From: Bradyrhizobium iriomotense
GTDB taxonomy: Bacteria > Pseudomonadota > Alphaproteobacteria > Rhizobiales > Xanthobacteraceae
DNA: 64,000 nt
Direction of reading: 5' to 3'
NCBI RefSeq assembly: GCF_018129405.1
Contig: NZ_JAFCLP010000005.1
Span: 124,001 to 188,000 of the forward strand
In this document: positions 1-9,060 of the stretch, piece after piece
Layout of the letters: each line of letters begins with the position of its first letter
How positions within the stretch are numbered: position 1 is the stretch's first letter
Translations under genes and position numbers: made by a program
Notes under the pieces: model-generated
What the model was told of the DNA's origin: nothing
Database searches by the model: none
What the model saw: the letters and a program-made list of their open reading frames with translations, nothing else

Positions 1-474
1 GGCGGTGAGTGCAAAGCGCCCCTGCGCGTTGAGCAGTCCCATCAGCACCGTGACTGGCCCGGCGAAGGCGAGATAGGGCAGCATCAGCCGCGCGTTCGCG
101 ACGGCGAGATCGAGCGTGCTGCTGCCGAGAAATCCGGGCGCGATGATCGTGATGATCAGCGGCATCACCAGCGCGATCACGGCCGAGATGGCGATCAGGG
201 CCGCGCTCACCGTCGCGAGCACGCGTCCCGCGAATGCGGAAGCAGCCTCCTCGCCATCACGGTCACGGACGCGCAGCCAGGCCGGGATCAGCGCCGCATT
301 CAGTGCCCCCTCGCTGAGCAGCCGGCGCACCACGTTGACGAGCTGGAACGCCGCCAGAAACGCATCCGCCACCGCGCCGGTGCCGAGCAGTGCGGCAATC
401 ATGGAATCGCGCGCAAAGCCCAGCAGGCGCGAGGCCAGTGTTCCCGTCGAAACTGTCAGGAAGGAGCGGATCAT
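1..474 (-). CDS. murJ: Lipid II flippase MurJ (MviN), N-terminal part only
   Basis: Reading leftwards from the ATG at 474, the frame stays open to the edge of the window, giving the first 158 residues of a longer membrane protein. It begins MIRSFLTVSTGTLASRLLGF and continues with the MurJ/MviN hallmarks: an early ARD motif, then a segment ending NAALIPAW and several hydrophobic helices. MurJ moves lipid II across the inner membrane for peptidoglycan synthesis; family members are about 500 residues, so roughly two thirds lies outside the window. The gene is divergent from the kinase at 599. The family call is by recognition and fairly safe. Confidence 0.85.
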   Translation of the reverse strand, partial: MIRSFLTVSTGTLASRLLGFARDSMIAALLGTGAVADAFLAAFQLVNVVRRLLSEGALNAALIPAWLRVRDRDGEEAASAFAGRVLATVSAALIAISAVIALVMPLIITIIAPGFLGSSTLDLAVANARLMLPYLAFAGPVTVLMGLLNAQGRFALTA

Positions 475-598
475 CGGACGTTATAATACCGTTGCTTGCC
501 CGGGCAGGCCCGGTCGTGATAGGCCGCGGGCCAGATTTCAGGCCGACAGGAAGCGGATTTCCGCTGGGATCGCAATCCGCCAAACAGGATCAAGGTGA

Positions 599-1600
599 AT
601 GGCTGACGTGAAATATGACGTTCTCGGGATCGGCAACGCGCTGTTCGACGTGCTGGTCAGGACCGACGAAGCCTTTTTGGCCAAGCACGGCATGACCAAG
701 GGCAGCATGTCCCTGATCGACGAGGCGCGCGCCGCCGCCATTTATCAGGACATGGGCCCGGCGACCGAAGTCTCGGGGGGATCTGCCGCCAACACCATCG
801 TCGGCATCGGCAGCCTGGGGGCGCGTGCCGCCTATGTCGGCAAGGTCAAGGACGACCAGATCGGCAAGCTCTACGTCCACGACATCCGCGCTGCCGGCGT
901 TGCCTTCAACACGCCCGCCGCCAAGGACGGTCCCGCCACCGGCTGCTCCTACATTCTCGTCACCGATGACGGCGAGCGCACCATGAACACCTATCTCGGC
1001 GCCGCGCAGGATTTGTCGCCCGCCGATATCGACCCGGCCGAGATCGCGTCCGCCGGGATCGTTTATCTCGAAGGCTATCTCTGGGACCCCAAGAACGCCA
1101 AGGACGCCTTCGTCAAGGCGGCCAAGATCGCCCATGATGCCAGGCGCAAGGTGGCGCTGACGCTGTCGGATTCGTTCTGCGTCGATCGCTATCGCGACGA
1201 GTTTCTCTCGCTGATGCGCAACGGCACCGTCGACATCGTCTTCGCCAACGAGTCCGAGCTGCATTCGCTCTACACGACCTCGGATTTCGACACCGCGCTG
1301 AAGCAGCTGCGCAACGACGTCAATCTCGGCGTCGTCACCCGCAGCGAGAAGGGCTGCATGGTGGTGTCGTCGGAAGACGCCGTCGCCGCGCCCGCCTTCC
1401 CGGTCGACAAGGTCGTCGACACCACCGGCGCCGGCGACCTCTTCGCCGCCGGCTTCCTCTATGGTCTCGCGCGCAATCTTGCGTACAAGCAGTGCGGCGA
1501 ACTCGGCGCGCTCGCCGCCGCCGAAGTGATCCAGCACATCGGCGCGCGGCCGCTGGTGTCGCTGAAGGAGCTGGCCGGCCAGCGCGGGCTGACGACGTAA
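599..1600 (+). CDS. PfkB-family carbohydrate kinase, adenosine kinase type
   Basis: 333 residues starting MADVKYDVLGIGNALFDVLV, the usual opening of rhizobial adenosine-type PfkB kinases. The GGSAANT substrate and lid region lies near residue 60, and the C-terminal signature DTTGAGD, holding the anion hole and catalytic Asp near 280, is intact. The family phosphorylates a nucleoside or sugar hydroxyl using ATP in the cytosol. The length matches. Adenosine is the likely substrate because this subgroup is annotated so in alphaproteobacteria, but fructose- or ribose-type activity cannot be excluded. It stands alone between murJ (divergent) and a palindromic repeat. Confidence 0.85.
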   Translation: MADVKYDVLGIGNALFDVLVRTDEAFLAKHGMTKGSMSLIDEARAAAIYQDMGPATEVSGGSAANTIVGIGSLGARAAYVGKVKDDQIGKLYVHDIRAAGVAFNTPAAKDGPATGCSYILVTDDGERTMNTYLGAAQDLSPADIDPAEIASAGIVYLEGYLWDPKNAKDAFVKAAKIAHDARRKVALTLSDSFCVDRYRDEFLSLMRNGTVDIVFANESELHSLYTTSDFDTALKQLRNDVNLGVVTRSEKGCMVVSSEDAVAAPAFPVDKVVDTTGAGDLFAAGFLYGLARNLAYKQCGELGALAAAEVIQHIGARPLVSLKELAGQRGLTT

Positions 1601-1634
1601 GGCTCGTCTCTCTCCCCGTCATTGCGAGGAGCGT

Positions 1635-1769
1635 GTAGCCCGGATGGAGCGTAGCGAAATCCGGGTTCTGTCCCCGCGGTAGGTCGGTCCCGGATTGCGC
1701 TTCGCTCCATCCGGGCTACGGACCTCACTCTCCGCTGTCATCGCCCGGCCTTGACCGGGCGATCCAGTC
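1635..1769. repeat. Dispersed palindromic repeats, 'GTAGCCCGGATGG' and 'CGCCCGG-CCGGGCG' types
   Basis: Two elements sit back to back between convergent genes. At 1635-1719 arms beginning GTAGCCCGGATGGAGC and ending GCTCCATCCGGGCTAC face each other across a short loop. At 1742-1761 CGCCCGG pairs with CCGGGCG. Similar short extragenic palindromes recur throughout the window, always outside or at the very ends of genes. They can fold in RNA and may protect or end transcripts, but no function is shown. Confidence 0.8.
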
Positions 1770-1795
1770 GTCGCCTCGTGAGAGCCCTCAGCCCC

Positions 1796-2989
1796 TCACG
1801 CCGCCTTCTGCCCGCTCCCCGCATCGAGCCCGGCATAGACCCCGCGCTCGAAGCCTGCGAATGCCTCCAGGCATTTCGCATCGGCAAACGGCAACACCTG
1901 CATCAGGATCACGCCGGTGACGTCGCGCGAGGGATCGATCCAGTAATAGGTGTTGGCGAGGCCCGCCCAGGCGAGGCTGTTCGCGCTGCGGCCCTCAGGC
2001 GTCTTGGCGGTGTTGATGAGGAAGCTGAGGCCCCACTTCTTCACCTGGTCCGGATAGAGGTCGACGTCGTTGGTGTACATCGGCGCCACCGAGGTCATCT
2101 TGGTGACGTTGAGATCGCCGATGTGGTTCTGCCCCATCGTCGCGACCGTGTCGGCCTTCAGCACCTGATTGCCGTTGCCGCGGCCCTTGTTCAAGATCAT
2201 CTGGGTGAACTTGATGTAGTCGCCCGCGGTCGAATAGAGCCCGCCGCCACCCATGTGGAATTCCGGCTCCTGTTCGAGCTCGAACGGGATTGCCGCGAGC
2301 TGGCCGTTCTCGCCGCGCGCATGCATGCCGACCAGCCGCTTGCGCATGCTGTCGGTGATCTTGAACGCCGTGTCGCTCATGCCGAGCGGGGCAAACAGAT
2401 TGTCGCGCAGGTAGGCATCGAGCCGCTTGCCGCTGACGGCCTCCACGGCCTTGCCGACGAAATCGATATTGGTGCCATACTCCCAGCGCGTGCCGGGATC
2501 GGACGCGATCGGCGTCTTCAGCGCCGCGTTCTGGCAGGTCGTGATCGGCGGCGTGCCGGTCTTCTCCAGATAGGTCGCGTTATCGCCGTTCCACATATTG
2601 TAGCAGAAGCCGGCGGTATGGGTCATGAGGTGACGCAGCGTGATCGCGCCCTTCGCCGGCCGCAGCTTCGGCTCGCCCTTGGCGTCAAAACCTTCGAGCA
2701 CCTGCGGCTTGGCGAGATCGGGCAGCACGTCGCCGATCGGTGCATCCAGCGATAGCTTGCCCTGTTCGACCAGCTGCATCGCGCCTGCCGATGTCACCGC
2801 CTTCGTCATCGAGGCGATCCAGAACACACTGTCCAGCGTCATCGCGTCGGGCTTGGAGAGGTCGCGCTTGCCGAACGCGCCCTGATACAGCACGTCGTTA
2901 CCGCTCGCGGCGATCGCGACGACGCCGGGAATCTCCTTGGCATCGCTGGTCTTGCGCAGAATCTCGTCGATCTGGGCTTGGCTCTGCAT
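1796..2989 (-). CDS. Serine hydrolase, beta-lactamase class C / EstB esterase family
   Basis: 397 residues from the ATG at 2989, chosen because GGAGGAAA lies just upstream; an in-frame extension to 3187 has no family character. The SxxK motif is Ser60-Met-Thr-Lys63 (IASMTKAV), followed by WEYGTNID near residue 170 in the place of the YxN-type tyrosine motif and a late HMGGGGLYST segment. These mark a penicillin-binding-like fold acting as a carboxylesterase, amidase or transpeptidase-like enzyme. No signal peptide is visible, so it is probably cytoplasmic and more like EstB esterases than a resistance beta-lactamase. The substrate is unknown. Confidence 0.85.
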   Translation of the reverse strand: MQSQAQIDEILRKTSDAKEIPGVVAIAASGNDVLYQGAFGKRDLSKPDAMTLDSVFWIASMTKAVTSAGAMQLVEQGKLSLDAPIGDVLPDLAKPQVLEGFDAKGEPKLRPAKGAITLRHLMTHTAGFCYNMWNGDNATYLEKTGTPPITTCQNAALKTPIASDPGTRWEYGTNIDFVGKAVEAVSGKRLDAYLRDNLFAPLGMSDTAFKITDSMRKRLVGMHARGENGQLAAIPFELEQEPEFHMGGGGLYSTAGDYIKFTQMILNKGRGNGNQVLKADTVATMGQNHIGDLNVTKMTSVAPMYTNDVDLYPDQVKKWGLSFLINTAKTPEGRSANSLAWAGLANTYYWIDPSRDVTGVILMQVLPFADAKCLEAFAGFERGVYAGLDAGSGQKAA

Positions 2990-3332
2990 GCGCGTTTCCT
3001 CCGGTTTGATTATTGTTGGAAGTAATCGATTGTCCTCCCGCGGCTCGCGCGCGGCAAGCGCCTCCGCCGTCGCGGCGGTCGCGATGTCGTGACTTGACGG
3101 CCCGTGCCCTACGCAGGACGACAAGGCGGCTGAACTGCAACACTCCGTCACAATCTGCGGTGGATGACCGCAACGAGCCGTGACCATGGATGGGGCCCGG
3201 CGATATGTTTCGCGTGTTTGGAAGCACTTGAAGCATTTTGTGCGTTGCGACGTTCAGCACCCGGCCAATCGACGCCGACGTTAAGACTTGATGCAAATTT
3301 GGCGGCCGGCACCCGGCCGCGGGGGACCTCAG
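2990..3332. other. Divergent intergenic region
   Basis: The gap between the leftward serine hydrolase and the rightward small protein presumably holds both promoters. It contains AT-richer patches (around 3010-3030 and 3200-3300) but no element I can name. Reading frames crossing it have no family character. Confidence 0.4.
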
Positions 3333-3653
3333 ATGATTTCGACCTGGAGCGAATGGAAGCGCTATCCCCGTCCCGGACGGGGCGACAACCTCGAGGCGCC
3401 GATCTCGCCCGGCATTTACGAAGTCCGTGTCGCCGGCACCGGCGCACTCTATTCCTTCGGCGCGGTCGACAATCTGGCGCAGGCGCTGGCGCTGCTGCCG
3501 GTCGGCTCGAAATCCTGGTTCGGCCGCCGCGACACCTCCGACGTTCCCGATCTCGAATACCGGACGTGCGCGACCTCCTCCAAGGCCGACGCCAAGGCGG
3601 CCGCCGAGCGCATGATCGGGCGGCGCGAGACCTATATGAGCGGCGCGGCGTAA
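3333..3653 (+). CDS. Conserved-looking small protein of unknown function, GIY-like N-terminus
   Basis: 106 residues from the ATG at 3333 (MISTWSEWKRYP); a longer frame from 3288 is less likely. The order PGIYEVR ... GALYSFGAVDNLAQAL recalls the first strands and helix of GIY-YIG domains (GIY, then Y-x-G about ten residues later). The catalytic Glu and the usual later residues are not evident. The C-terminus is basic and Ala-rich (LEYRTCATSSKADAKAAAERM). No signal peptide or membrane segment is seen. The codon pattern is like the neighbours, so I take it as a real gene. Function unknown. Confidence 0.6.
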   Translation: MISTWSEWKRYPRPGRGDNLEAPISPGIYEVRVAGTGALYSFGAVDNLAQALALLPVGSKSWFGRRDTSDVPDLEYRTCATSSKADAKAAAERMIGRRETYMSGAA

Positions 3654-3677
3654 CCTGCTGCTCCGCACGAGATGACA

Positions 3678-3800
3678 ACCTCTCCCGTAGGGAGAGGTCG
3701 CGCCGCAGGCGCGGGTGAGGGGTTACACTCTCTCGTGGGACCTGCGCCCCCTCACCCGATTTGCTGTGCAAATCGACCTCTGCCCGTTGGGGAGAGGTGA
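3678..3800. repeat. Dispersed palindromic repeat, 'CTCTCCC-GGGAGAGG / GGGTGAGGGG' type
   Basis: Outer arms ACCTCTCCCGTAGGGAGAGG and GGGGAGAGGT flank inner GGGTGAGGGG and CCCCTCACCC arms, so the whole element is a long imperfect palindrome. Relatives lie at 11326-11464, 13044-13189 and 22041-22174. It fills most of the gap before gabD. Confidence 0.8.
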
Positions 3801-3913
3801 GAAACTCGCCGCTCCGAGTTTAACTCCCATCAGATGTGCGTTGCGGGGCGGTGCATTGCGCGCCGCCTGTCCCTATATTCCGGGCCAATCCGATCGCCCT
3901 CAGGGAGAACGCC

Positions 3914-5404
3914 ATGACCCCGACCGCCGCCCGCGCCACGCAAGCCACCGCCACACTGCGCGACCGGTTGAAGGACCCTTCGCTGCTGAAGGAGGCCTGC
4001 TACATCGACGGTGCCTGGGTCGGCACGCCGGTCTTTGCCGTCAATAATCCCGCCACCGGCGTCGAGCTGGCAAAGGTCCCGCAGCTTGGCGCGGACGAGA
4101 CCACCAAAGCGGTCGAAGCCGCCGCGCGTGCCTTCCCGGCCTGGGCCAAGCACACCGCCAAGCAGCGCTCCAACATTTTGCGCAAATGGTTCGAGCTGAT
4201 TACCGCCAACCGCGAGGACCTCGCGCTGATCCTCACCTCCGAGCAGGGCAAGCCGCTCTCCGAGGCACTCGGCGAGGTCGATATCGGCGCCGCCTATATC
4301 GAGTTCTTCGCGGAAGAGGCCCGCCGCGTCTATGGCGAGACCATCCCGAGCCAGCGGCCCGATGCGCGGCTGCTCGCGATCAAGCAGCCGATCGGCGTCT
4401 GCGGCGCGATCACGCCGTGGAATTTCCCGAACTCGATGATCACGCGAAAAGTCTCGCCGGCGCTGGCGGCCGGCTGCACCGTGGTGCTCAAGCCCGCCAA
4501 CGAGACGCCGCTGTCGGCTCTGGCGCTGGCCGTGCTCGCCGAGAAGGCCGGCATCCCCAAGGGCGTGCTCAACATCATCACCGGTGACGCGCCGCCGATC
4601 GGCAAGGTGCTGTGCGAGCATCCCGCGGTGCGCTTCGTCGGCTTCACCGGCTCGACCGCGGTCGGCAAGATCCTCTATCAGCAGGCTTCGGTCGGCGTGA
4701 AGCGGCTCGGCCTCGAGCTCGGCGGCAACGCGCCGTTCATCGTGTTCGACGACGCCGACATCGACGCCGCGGTCGAAGGCGCGATCGTCTCGAAGTATCG
4801 CAACATGGGCCAGACCTGCGTCTGCGCCAACCGCCTCTACGCCCAGGACAAGATCTACGACGAGTTCGTGAAGAAGCTGTCGGCGAAGGTCGGGGCCATG
4901 AAGATCGGCGACGGCACCGAGAGCGGCGTCACGCAAGGGCCGCTGATCAACATGAAAGCCGTCGACAAGGTCGAACGCCATATCGCCGACGCGGTGAAGC
5001 GCGGCGCCAAGGTCGTCACCGGCGGCAAGCGCAGCGAGCTCGGCCGCTCCTTCTTCGAGCCGACGGTGCTCGCCGACGTCAAGCCGGACTCGCTGGTGTC
5101 GCAGGAAGAAACCTTCGGCCCGCTCGCGCCTGTGATTCGCTTCAAGGATGAGGCCGACGTCATCGCGATGTGCAACGCCTCGCCGTTTGGTCTCGCCTCC
5201 TACTTCTACTCCCGCGATCTCGGGCGCGTCTGGCGCGTCGCCGAAGCGCTGGAGTCGGGCATGGTCGGCGTCAACACCGGCCTGATCACCACCGAAGTCG
5301 CACCCTTCGGCGGCGTCAAGGAAAGCGGCCTCGGCCGCGAAGGCTCGCGTCACGGCATGGAAGAATATGTCGAGATCAAATACGTGATGATGGCGGGGGT
5401 GTGA
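3914..5404 (+). CDS. gabD: NAD(P)-dependent succinate-semialdehyde dehydrogenase
   Basis: 496 residues from the ATG at 3914, which has AGGGAGAA upstream; the frame extends to 3836 without support. This is an aldehyde dehydrogenase: ITPWNFPNS cofactor segment, FTGSTAVGK, the catalytic glutamate in LELGGNAPF and the nucleophilic Cys in GQTCVCANR. The C-terminus PFGGVKESGLGREGS ... EYVEIKYVM is typical of GabD. It oxidises succinate semialdehyde to succinate, the last step of the GABA shunt. The gene stands alone and converges on the SulP gene. Other semialdehydes are possible substrates. Confidence 0.93.
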   Translation: MTPTAARATQATATLRDRLKDPSLLKEACYIDGAWVGTPVFAVNNPATGVELAKVPQLGADETTKAVEAAARAFPAWAKHTAKQRSNILRKWFELITANREDLALILTSEQGKPLSEALGEVDIGAAYIEFFAEEARRVYGETIPSQRPDARLLAIKQPIGVCGAITPWNFPNSMITRKVSPALAAGCTVVLKPANETPLSALALAVLAEKAGIPKGVLNIITGDAPPIGKVLCEHPAVRFVGFTGSTAVGKILYQQASVGVKRLGLELGGNAPFIVFDDADIDAAVEGAIVSKYRNMGQTCVCANRLYAQDKIYDEFVKKLSAKVGAMKIGDGTESGVTQGPLINMKAVDKVERHIADAVKRGAKVVTGGKRSELGRSFFEPTVLADVKPDSLVSQEETFGPLAPVIRFKDEADVIAMCNASPFGLASYFYSRDLGRVWRVAEALESGMVGVNTGLITTEVAPFGGVKESGLGREGSRHGMEEYVEIKYVMMAGV

Positions 5405-5409
5405 GTTTG

Positions 5410-5435
5410 GTCGTCCTGGCTTTCGCCAGGACGAC
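5410..5435. repeat. Short palindrome between convergent genes
   Basis: GTCGTCCTGG and CCAGGACGAC flank a CTTTCG loop, forming a near-perfect hairpin between the gabD stop and the stop of the convergent transporter gene. It is the same sequence family as the repeats at 7849-8071 and 45535-45664. Its position suits a two-way transcript end, but there is no T-tract, so it is called a repeat. Confidence 0.7.
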
Positions 5436-5461
5436 ATCGGAGTTTGTGGCATGCATTGGTG

Positions 5462-7678
5462 TCACCGTCGCAGCACCGCAATCGTCCGGTTCGCGAACGT
5501 CAGCCGCTCGGCCATGACCGACACGAAATAGGTCAGCAGCTTGTGGCTGAGCGCGGGGTCCTCGGTCCTGATCGCGTCGAACTGGTGGGTGTTGAGCACG
5601 TAGAGCACGCTGTCGACCTCGGCCTGGATCGTCGCGCTGCGCGGGCTGTTCGACACCAGGCCCATCTCGCCGATCGTGGTGTAGCGGCCGAGGCTGCGCA
5701 CGCGCGTGGTGCGGTCGTCTTCGGCGGGGACCATGATGCCGACGCGGCCGTCGAGAATGAAATGCATGGAATCGGCGGCATCGCCGGCCTGCACGATGAG
5801 CTCGCCAGCCTCGACCTCGATGCGCTGGCAGCGGCGGATCAGCTCGTCGGCGTCGTCCTCGCTGTCGAGGATGCGCGTGAACCAGTCGCGGAGGCTGGCT
5901 TCTTCCTGCGCCAGGCCCTGATGCTGCGAGATGATCTCGTTCTCGCACCATTCCAGCGCGTGATCGAGCTCGGGGATGATGGTGACGCCCTCGCCGATGA
6001 AATCGCTGGAGCGCAGCACCTTCTCGGCCGCCGCCGACAGATGCACCAGGATCAGCTCGACGCCAAGGTCGCGTGCGCTGCGCTTGATCTGGGCAAAGCT
6101 GTAGGCGGCCGACGAATCCACCCCGGTGACGAGCTTGAAGTCGAACAGCAGATAGCGGCATTCGGGGCGCTCCTGCAGCAGCCTCTTGACGTGCTGGTAA
6201 AGCCGGTTGGCGGAGCCGAAGAACAGATAGCTCTGCAGGTTGAGGCCCTGGATCTTGCCGCCATAGGCCAGCAGCACTTCCTGGTCGTCGCGCGAGCGGT
6301 CGAGCGAGGAGCGATATTCCGAGCCGTCGAAACTGTACTTGATCGACTCCACCCGTGCCGCGCTGAAAGCGAACGTGGCGCAGCCGATGATCACGCCGAT
6401 CAGGATGCCCGGCACGAAGCCCCAGACCACGATGATCGCGATGATGGCGATCAGCGAGAGATATTCGAGCTTCGACAGCCGCTTGCGCGATTCGATGATC
6501 CATTTGTGCAGCTGGTCGGCGCCGAGATAGAGCAAGAGGCCGCCGAGCACGAATTTCGGGATGAAGCCGAGCAACTGCGGCGCGACCACGAGCATCAGCA
6601 GCGACATCGCCGCGACCGTGAGGCCGGACAGGCGGCCGCGGCCGCCGCTGCTGAAGTTCAGGATCGAGCGGCTGACCGAGATGCAGCCGGCATAGCCGCC
6701 GAGCACGCCGGTCAGCATGTTGGCGGTGCCGGTGACGTTCAGCTCGCGCTCCAGATTGGCTTCGCGATGAACGGCGACCTCGATGCCGGTGGTGTTGAAC
6801 AGCGTGCTCGATGCGGTGACGAAAATCACGGCGACGAGATTGCCGAGCAGGTCCGGCACGGCGAACCAGGGATAGTGGACGAGGCCGTCAGTGTGCCAGG
6901 GCACCATGAAGGCCGCCTGCGGCGGCGGCTGGAATGTCCAGCCCAGAGTGCGGGCCTCACTGAGCGAGACGCCTGTGATCCAGAACGCCAGATGCGCCGT
7001 GAGCACGCCGCCGACCAGGATGATCGGCAGCCCGAACGGGCTGCGTGAACGATGCCAGGTCAGATACAGCACCAGCGCCATGGCGCAGGCGGCACCGAGC
7101 TCCAGCAGCGTGGTGCCGTTGGTGAAGCGCAGCAGCGTCGCAAACTGCAGGGGGTGATCGGTGATGACCCGGATCGCACCCATGACGATCAGGAGCCCGG
7201 TGGCGCCGAGGAAGCCGCCGACCACGGGGTAGGGCACGTAGCGGATGGCGCGGCCCATCCGCGTCAGGCCCAGTCCACACAGCGCAATCCCGGTCAGCAC
7301 CGTCGACAGGCCAAGCGTGATCAGGACCGGCGTCAGCAGCGGCATCAACGGGTTGGTCGCTTCGATCCGTTCAACCAGCGAGGCTGCCAGGATTCCCGTC
7401 ACCGCCGCGGTCGAGCTGTCGGGGGCGGCGACCGCGAAGGGCAGGGAGCTGCCGAGCGCGACGATGGCGGCAAGCACCGCGGAGCTGATGAAGGTCGCCG
7501 TGATCGCGTAGGACAGATAGGGCGACAGGGGACCTGCGAAGATCAGCAGTGCGTAGGAGAGCCCGAACGTAACGGTCAGCACGCTGGCGGCGCTGCCGCC
7601 CAATATGTCATTCAGCGCACGCTTGAGCGCCGGATTGAACCGCGGAGCCGGACTGAAGGTAATCGCTGGATCGGTCAC
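5462..7678 (-). CDS. SulP-family anion transporter fused to STAS and cyclic-nucleotide-binding domains
   Basis: 738 residues starting MTDPAITFSPAPRFNPALKR. Residues ~30-440 are hydrophobic and carry the SulP core (about a dozen helices, with an FVTASSTLFNTTGIEVA stretch). A STAS domain follows (~470-560; LLFDFKLVTGVDSSAAYSF) and then a C-terminal cNMP-binding fold (~615-725) with an intact phosphate-binding cassette IGEMGLVSNSPRSATI. SulP proteins carry sulfate, bicarbonate or dicarboxylates across the inner membrane. The added cyclic-nucleotide domain suggests gating by cAMP or cGMP, which is inference. Substrate not determinable from sequence. Confidence 0.9.
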   Translation of the reverse strand: MTDPAITFSPAPRFNPALKRALNDILGGSAASVLTVTFGLSYALLIFAGPLSPYLSYAITATFISSAVLAAIVALGSSLPFAVAAPDSSTAAVTGILAASLVERIEATNPLMPLLTPVLITLGLSTVLTGIALCGLGLTRMGRAIRYVPYPVVGGFLGATGLLIVMGAIRVITDHPLQFATLLRFTNGTTLLELGAACAMALVLYLTWHRSRSPFGLPIILVGGVLTAHLAFWITGVSLSEARTLGWTFQPPPQAAFMVPWHTDGLVHYPWFAVPDLLGNLVAVIFVTASSTLFNTTGIEVAVHREANLERELNVTGTANMLTGVLGGYAGCISVSRSILNFSSGGRGRLSGLTVAAMSLLMLVVAPQLLGFIPKFVLGGLLLYLGADQLHKWIIESRKRLSKLEYLSLIAIIAIIVVWGFVPGILIGVIIGCATFAFSAARVESIKYSFDGSEYRSSLDRSRDDQEVLLAYGGKIQGLNLQSYLFFGSANRLYQHVKRLLQERPECRYLLFDFKLVTGVDSSAAYSFAQIKRSARDLGVELILVHLSAAAEKVLRSSDFIGEGVTIIPELDHALEWCENEIISQHQGLAQEEASLRDWFTRILDSEDDADELIRRCQRIEVEAGELIVQAGDAADSMHFILDGRVGIMVPAEDDRTTRVRSLGRYTTIGEMGLVSNSPRSATIQAEVDSVLYVLNTHQFDAIRTEDPALSHKLLTYFVSVMAERLTFANRTIAVLRR

Positions 7679-8082
7679 GCGCTGGCGCTCGCTCCTTGGG
7701 AAACTCCGTCTGAGACGTAGACGACTGCAGGCTTAGCGCAACAGGATTCTTGGAACTATGAAATATCCGACAGTTTTTGCGGGGACTGCCGCTCACGGCG
7801 TGTGAACGCTCAATCATATGGTTGAGGGAAAAACCGAACCCCCTCCAGCGTCGTCCTGGCGAAAGCCAGGACCCATTACCCCAGGGAGCAGTTTGGCGAA
7901 GACTCGTAATCGTAAATCTTCGTCAAATTGCTCCCTGGGGTAATGGGTCCTGGATCAGCGCTCCGCTTCGCTACGCTTGTCCAGGACGACGTGTGAAAGA
8001 TCGACCGTGCAGCCTCATGCTCGCTGTCGTCCCGGCCTAGTGCGCAATTGCGCACTAGGCCGGGACGACAGTAGCGCGGGGC
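7679..8082. repeat. Gap with a large palindromic repeat (7849-8071)
   Basis: The first 170 bases are the upstream region of the SulP gene. From 7849 a nested palindrome begins: CGTCCTGGCGAAAGCCAGGA with CCCATTACCCCAGGGAGCA, then the mirrored TGCTCCCTGGGGTAATGGG and TCCTGG. A second palindrome follows around GTGCGCAATTGCGCAC at 8040. The central part (7890-7920) also mirrors itself. This is the same family as 45535-45664. No gene seen. Confidence 0.75.
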
Positions 8083-8997
8083 TTAAATCTTCAACTCCGT
8101 CCCCGTAACCCGCCGATACGCTTCCAGATACCTCTTGCTCGTCGCCTCCACTACGCTCGCCGGCAGCGGCGGCGGCGGGGCGTCGCCGTTCCAGCGGCCG
8201 GCGCGGCGCTCGATGTCGAGATAGTCGCGCAGCGGCTGCTTGTCGAAGCTCGCCTGCGGCTGGCCGGGCTTGTAGGCATCGACCGCCCAGAAGCGCGAAG
8301 AATCCGGCGTCATCACCTCGTCGATCAGGATGATGCGGCCGTTCTTGTCGCGGCCGAACTCGAACTTGGTGTCGGCGATGATGATGCCCTGCTCGCGCGC
8401 CAGCTCCTCGCCGAGGGTGTAGATCGCGCGCGTCATGCTCTCGAGCGTGTAGGCGACCTCGTCGCCGACCACTTCCCGCATCTTCGCAATGGTGATGTTC
8501 TCGTCGTGCCCGGTCTCGGCCTTGGTCGCCGGGCTGAAGATCGCCGGCTCCAGCTTCTCGCTTTCGACGAGGCCCGATTTCAGCTTCTCGCCCGCGAGCG
8601 TGCCGGAGCCAGCATATTCCTTCCAGGCCGAACCCGAGAGATAGCCGCGGATCACGCATTCGATCGGAAAGACGGTGGTGCGCTTGCACAGCATGGCGCG
8701 GCCGAGGATCTCGGCGCGATGCGGCTTCAAGGCCGGCACGGCCGCGATGATCTCGTCGGTATCGGCGCTGATCATGTGATGCGGCACCACGCCCTCGAGC
8801 TTGCCGAACCAGAACGCGCTGATCTGCGTGAGCACCGCGCCCTTCATCGGGATGGTCTCGCCCATCACGACGTCGAAGGCGCTGATGCGGTCGGTGGTGA
8901 GCAGCAGCAGGCGGTCGTCGTCGACGGCGTAGATATCGCGCACCTTGCCGCGCCCGATCTTAGTCAGGGGCAGGTCGCTGGAGAGCATGGCGGTCAT
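8083..8997 (-). CDS. purC: Phosphoribosylaminoimidazole-succinocarboxamide synthase (SAICAR synthetase)
   Basis: 304 residues from the ATG at 8997 ([23 protein letters not shown]). PurC joins CAIR and aspartate using ATP in de novo purine synthesis. The GKVRDIY opening, [38 protein letters not shown] and the late [21 protein letters not shown] segments are diagnostic. The start is uncertain: an in-frame ATG at 9021 has AGGGAC upstream, and another ATG lies at 8988. The 8997 start fits family length best. Standalone gene on the minus strand, downstream of the pirin gene. Confidence 0.95.
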   Translation of the reverse strand: MTAMLSSDLPLTKIGRGKVRDIYAVDDDRLLLLTTDRISAFDVVMGETIPMKGAVLTQISAFWFGKLEGVVPHHMISADTDEIIAAVPALKPHRAEILGRAMLCKRTTVFPIECVIRGYLSGSAWKEYAGSGTLAGEKLKSGLVESEKLEPAIFSPATKAETGHDENITIAKMREVVGDEVAYTLESMTRAIYTLGEELAREQGIIIADTKFEFGRDKNGRIILIDEVMTPDSSRFWAVDAYKPGQPQASFDKQPLRDYLDIERRAGRWNGDAPPPPLPASVVEATSKRYLEAYRRVTGTELKI

Positions 8998-9060
8998 CGG
9001 CAGATCTTTCAGGCAGGACATCCGGCCGTCCCTGATGGCACGGCCGGACACCGGATTAGC

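Noticed and set aside
8998-9060. Purine riboswitch before purC
   Set aside because: The gap is too short and shows no conserved riboswitch core.
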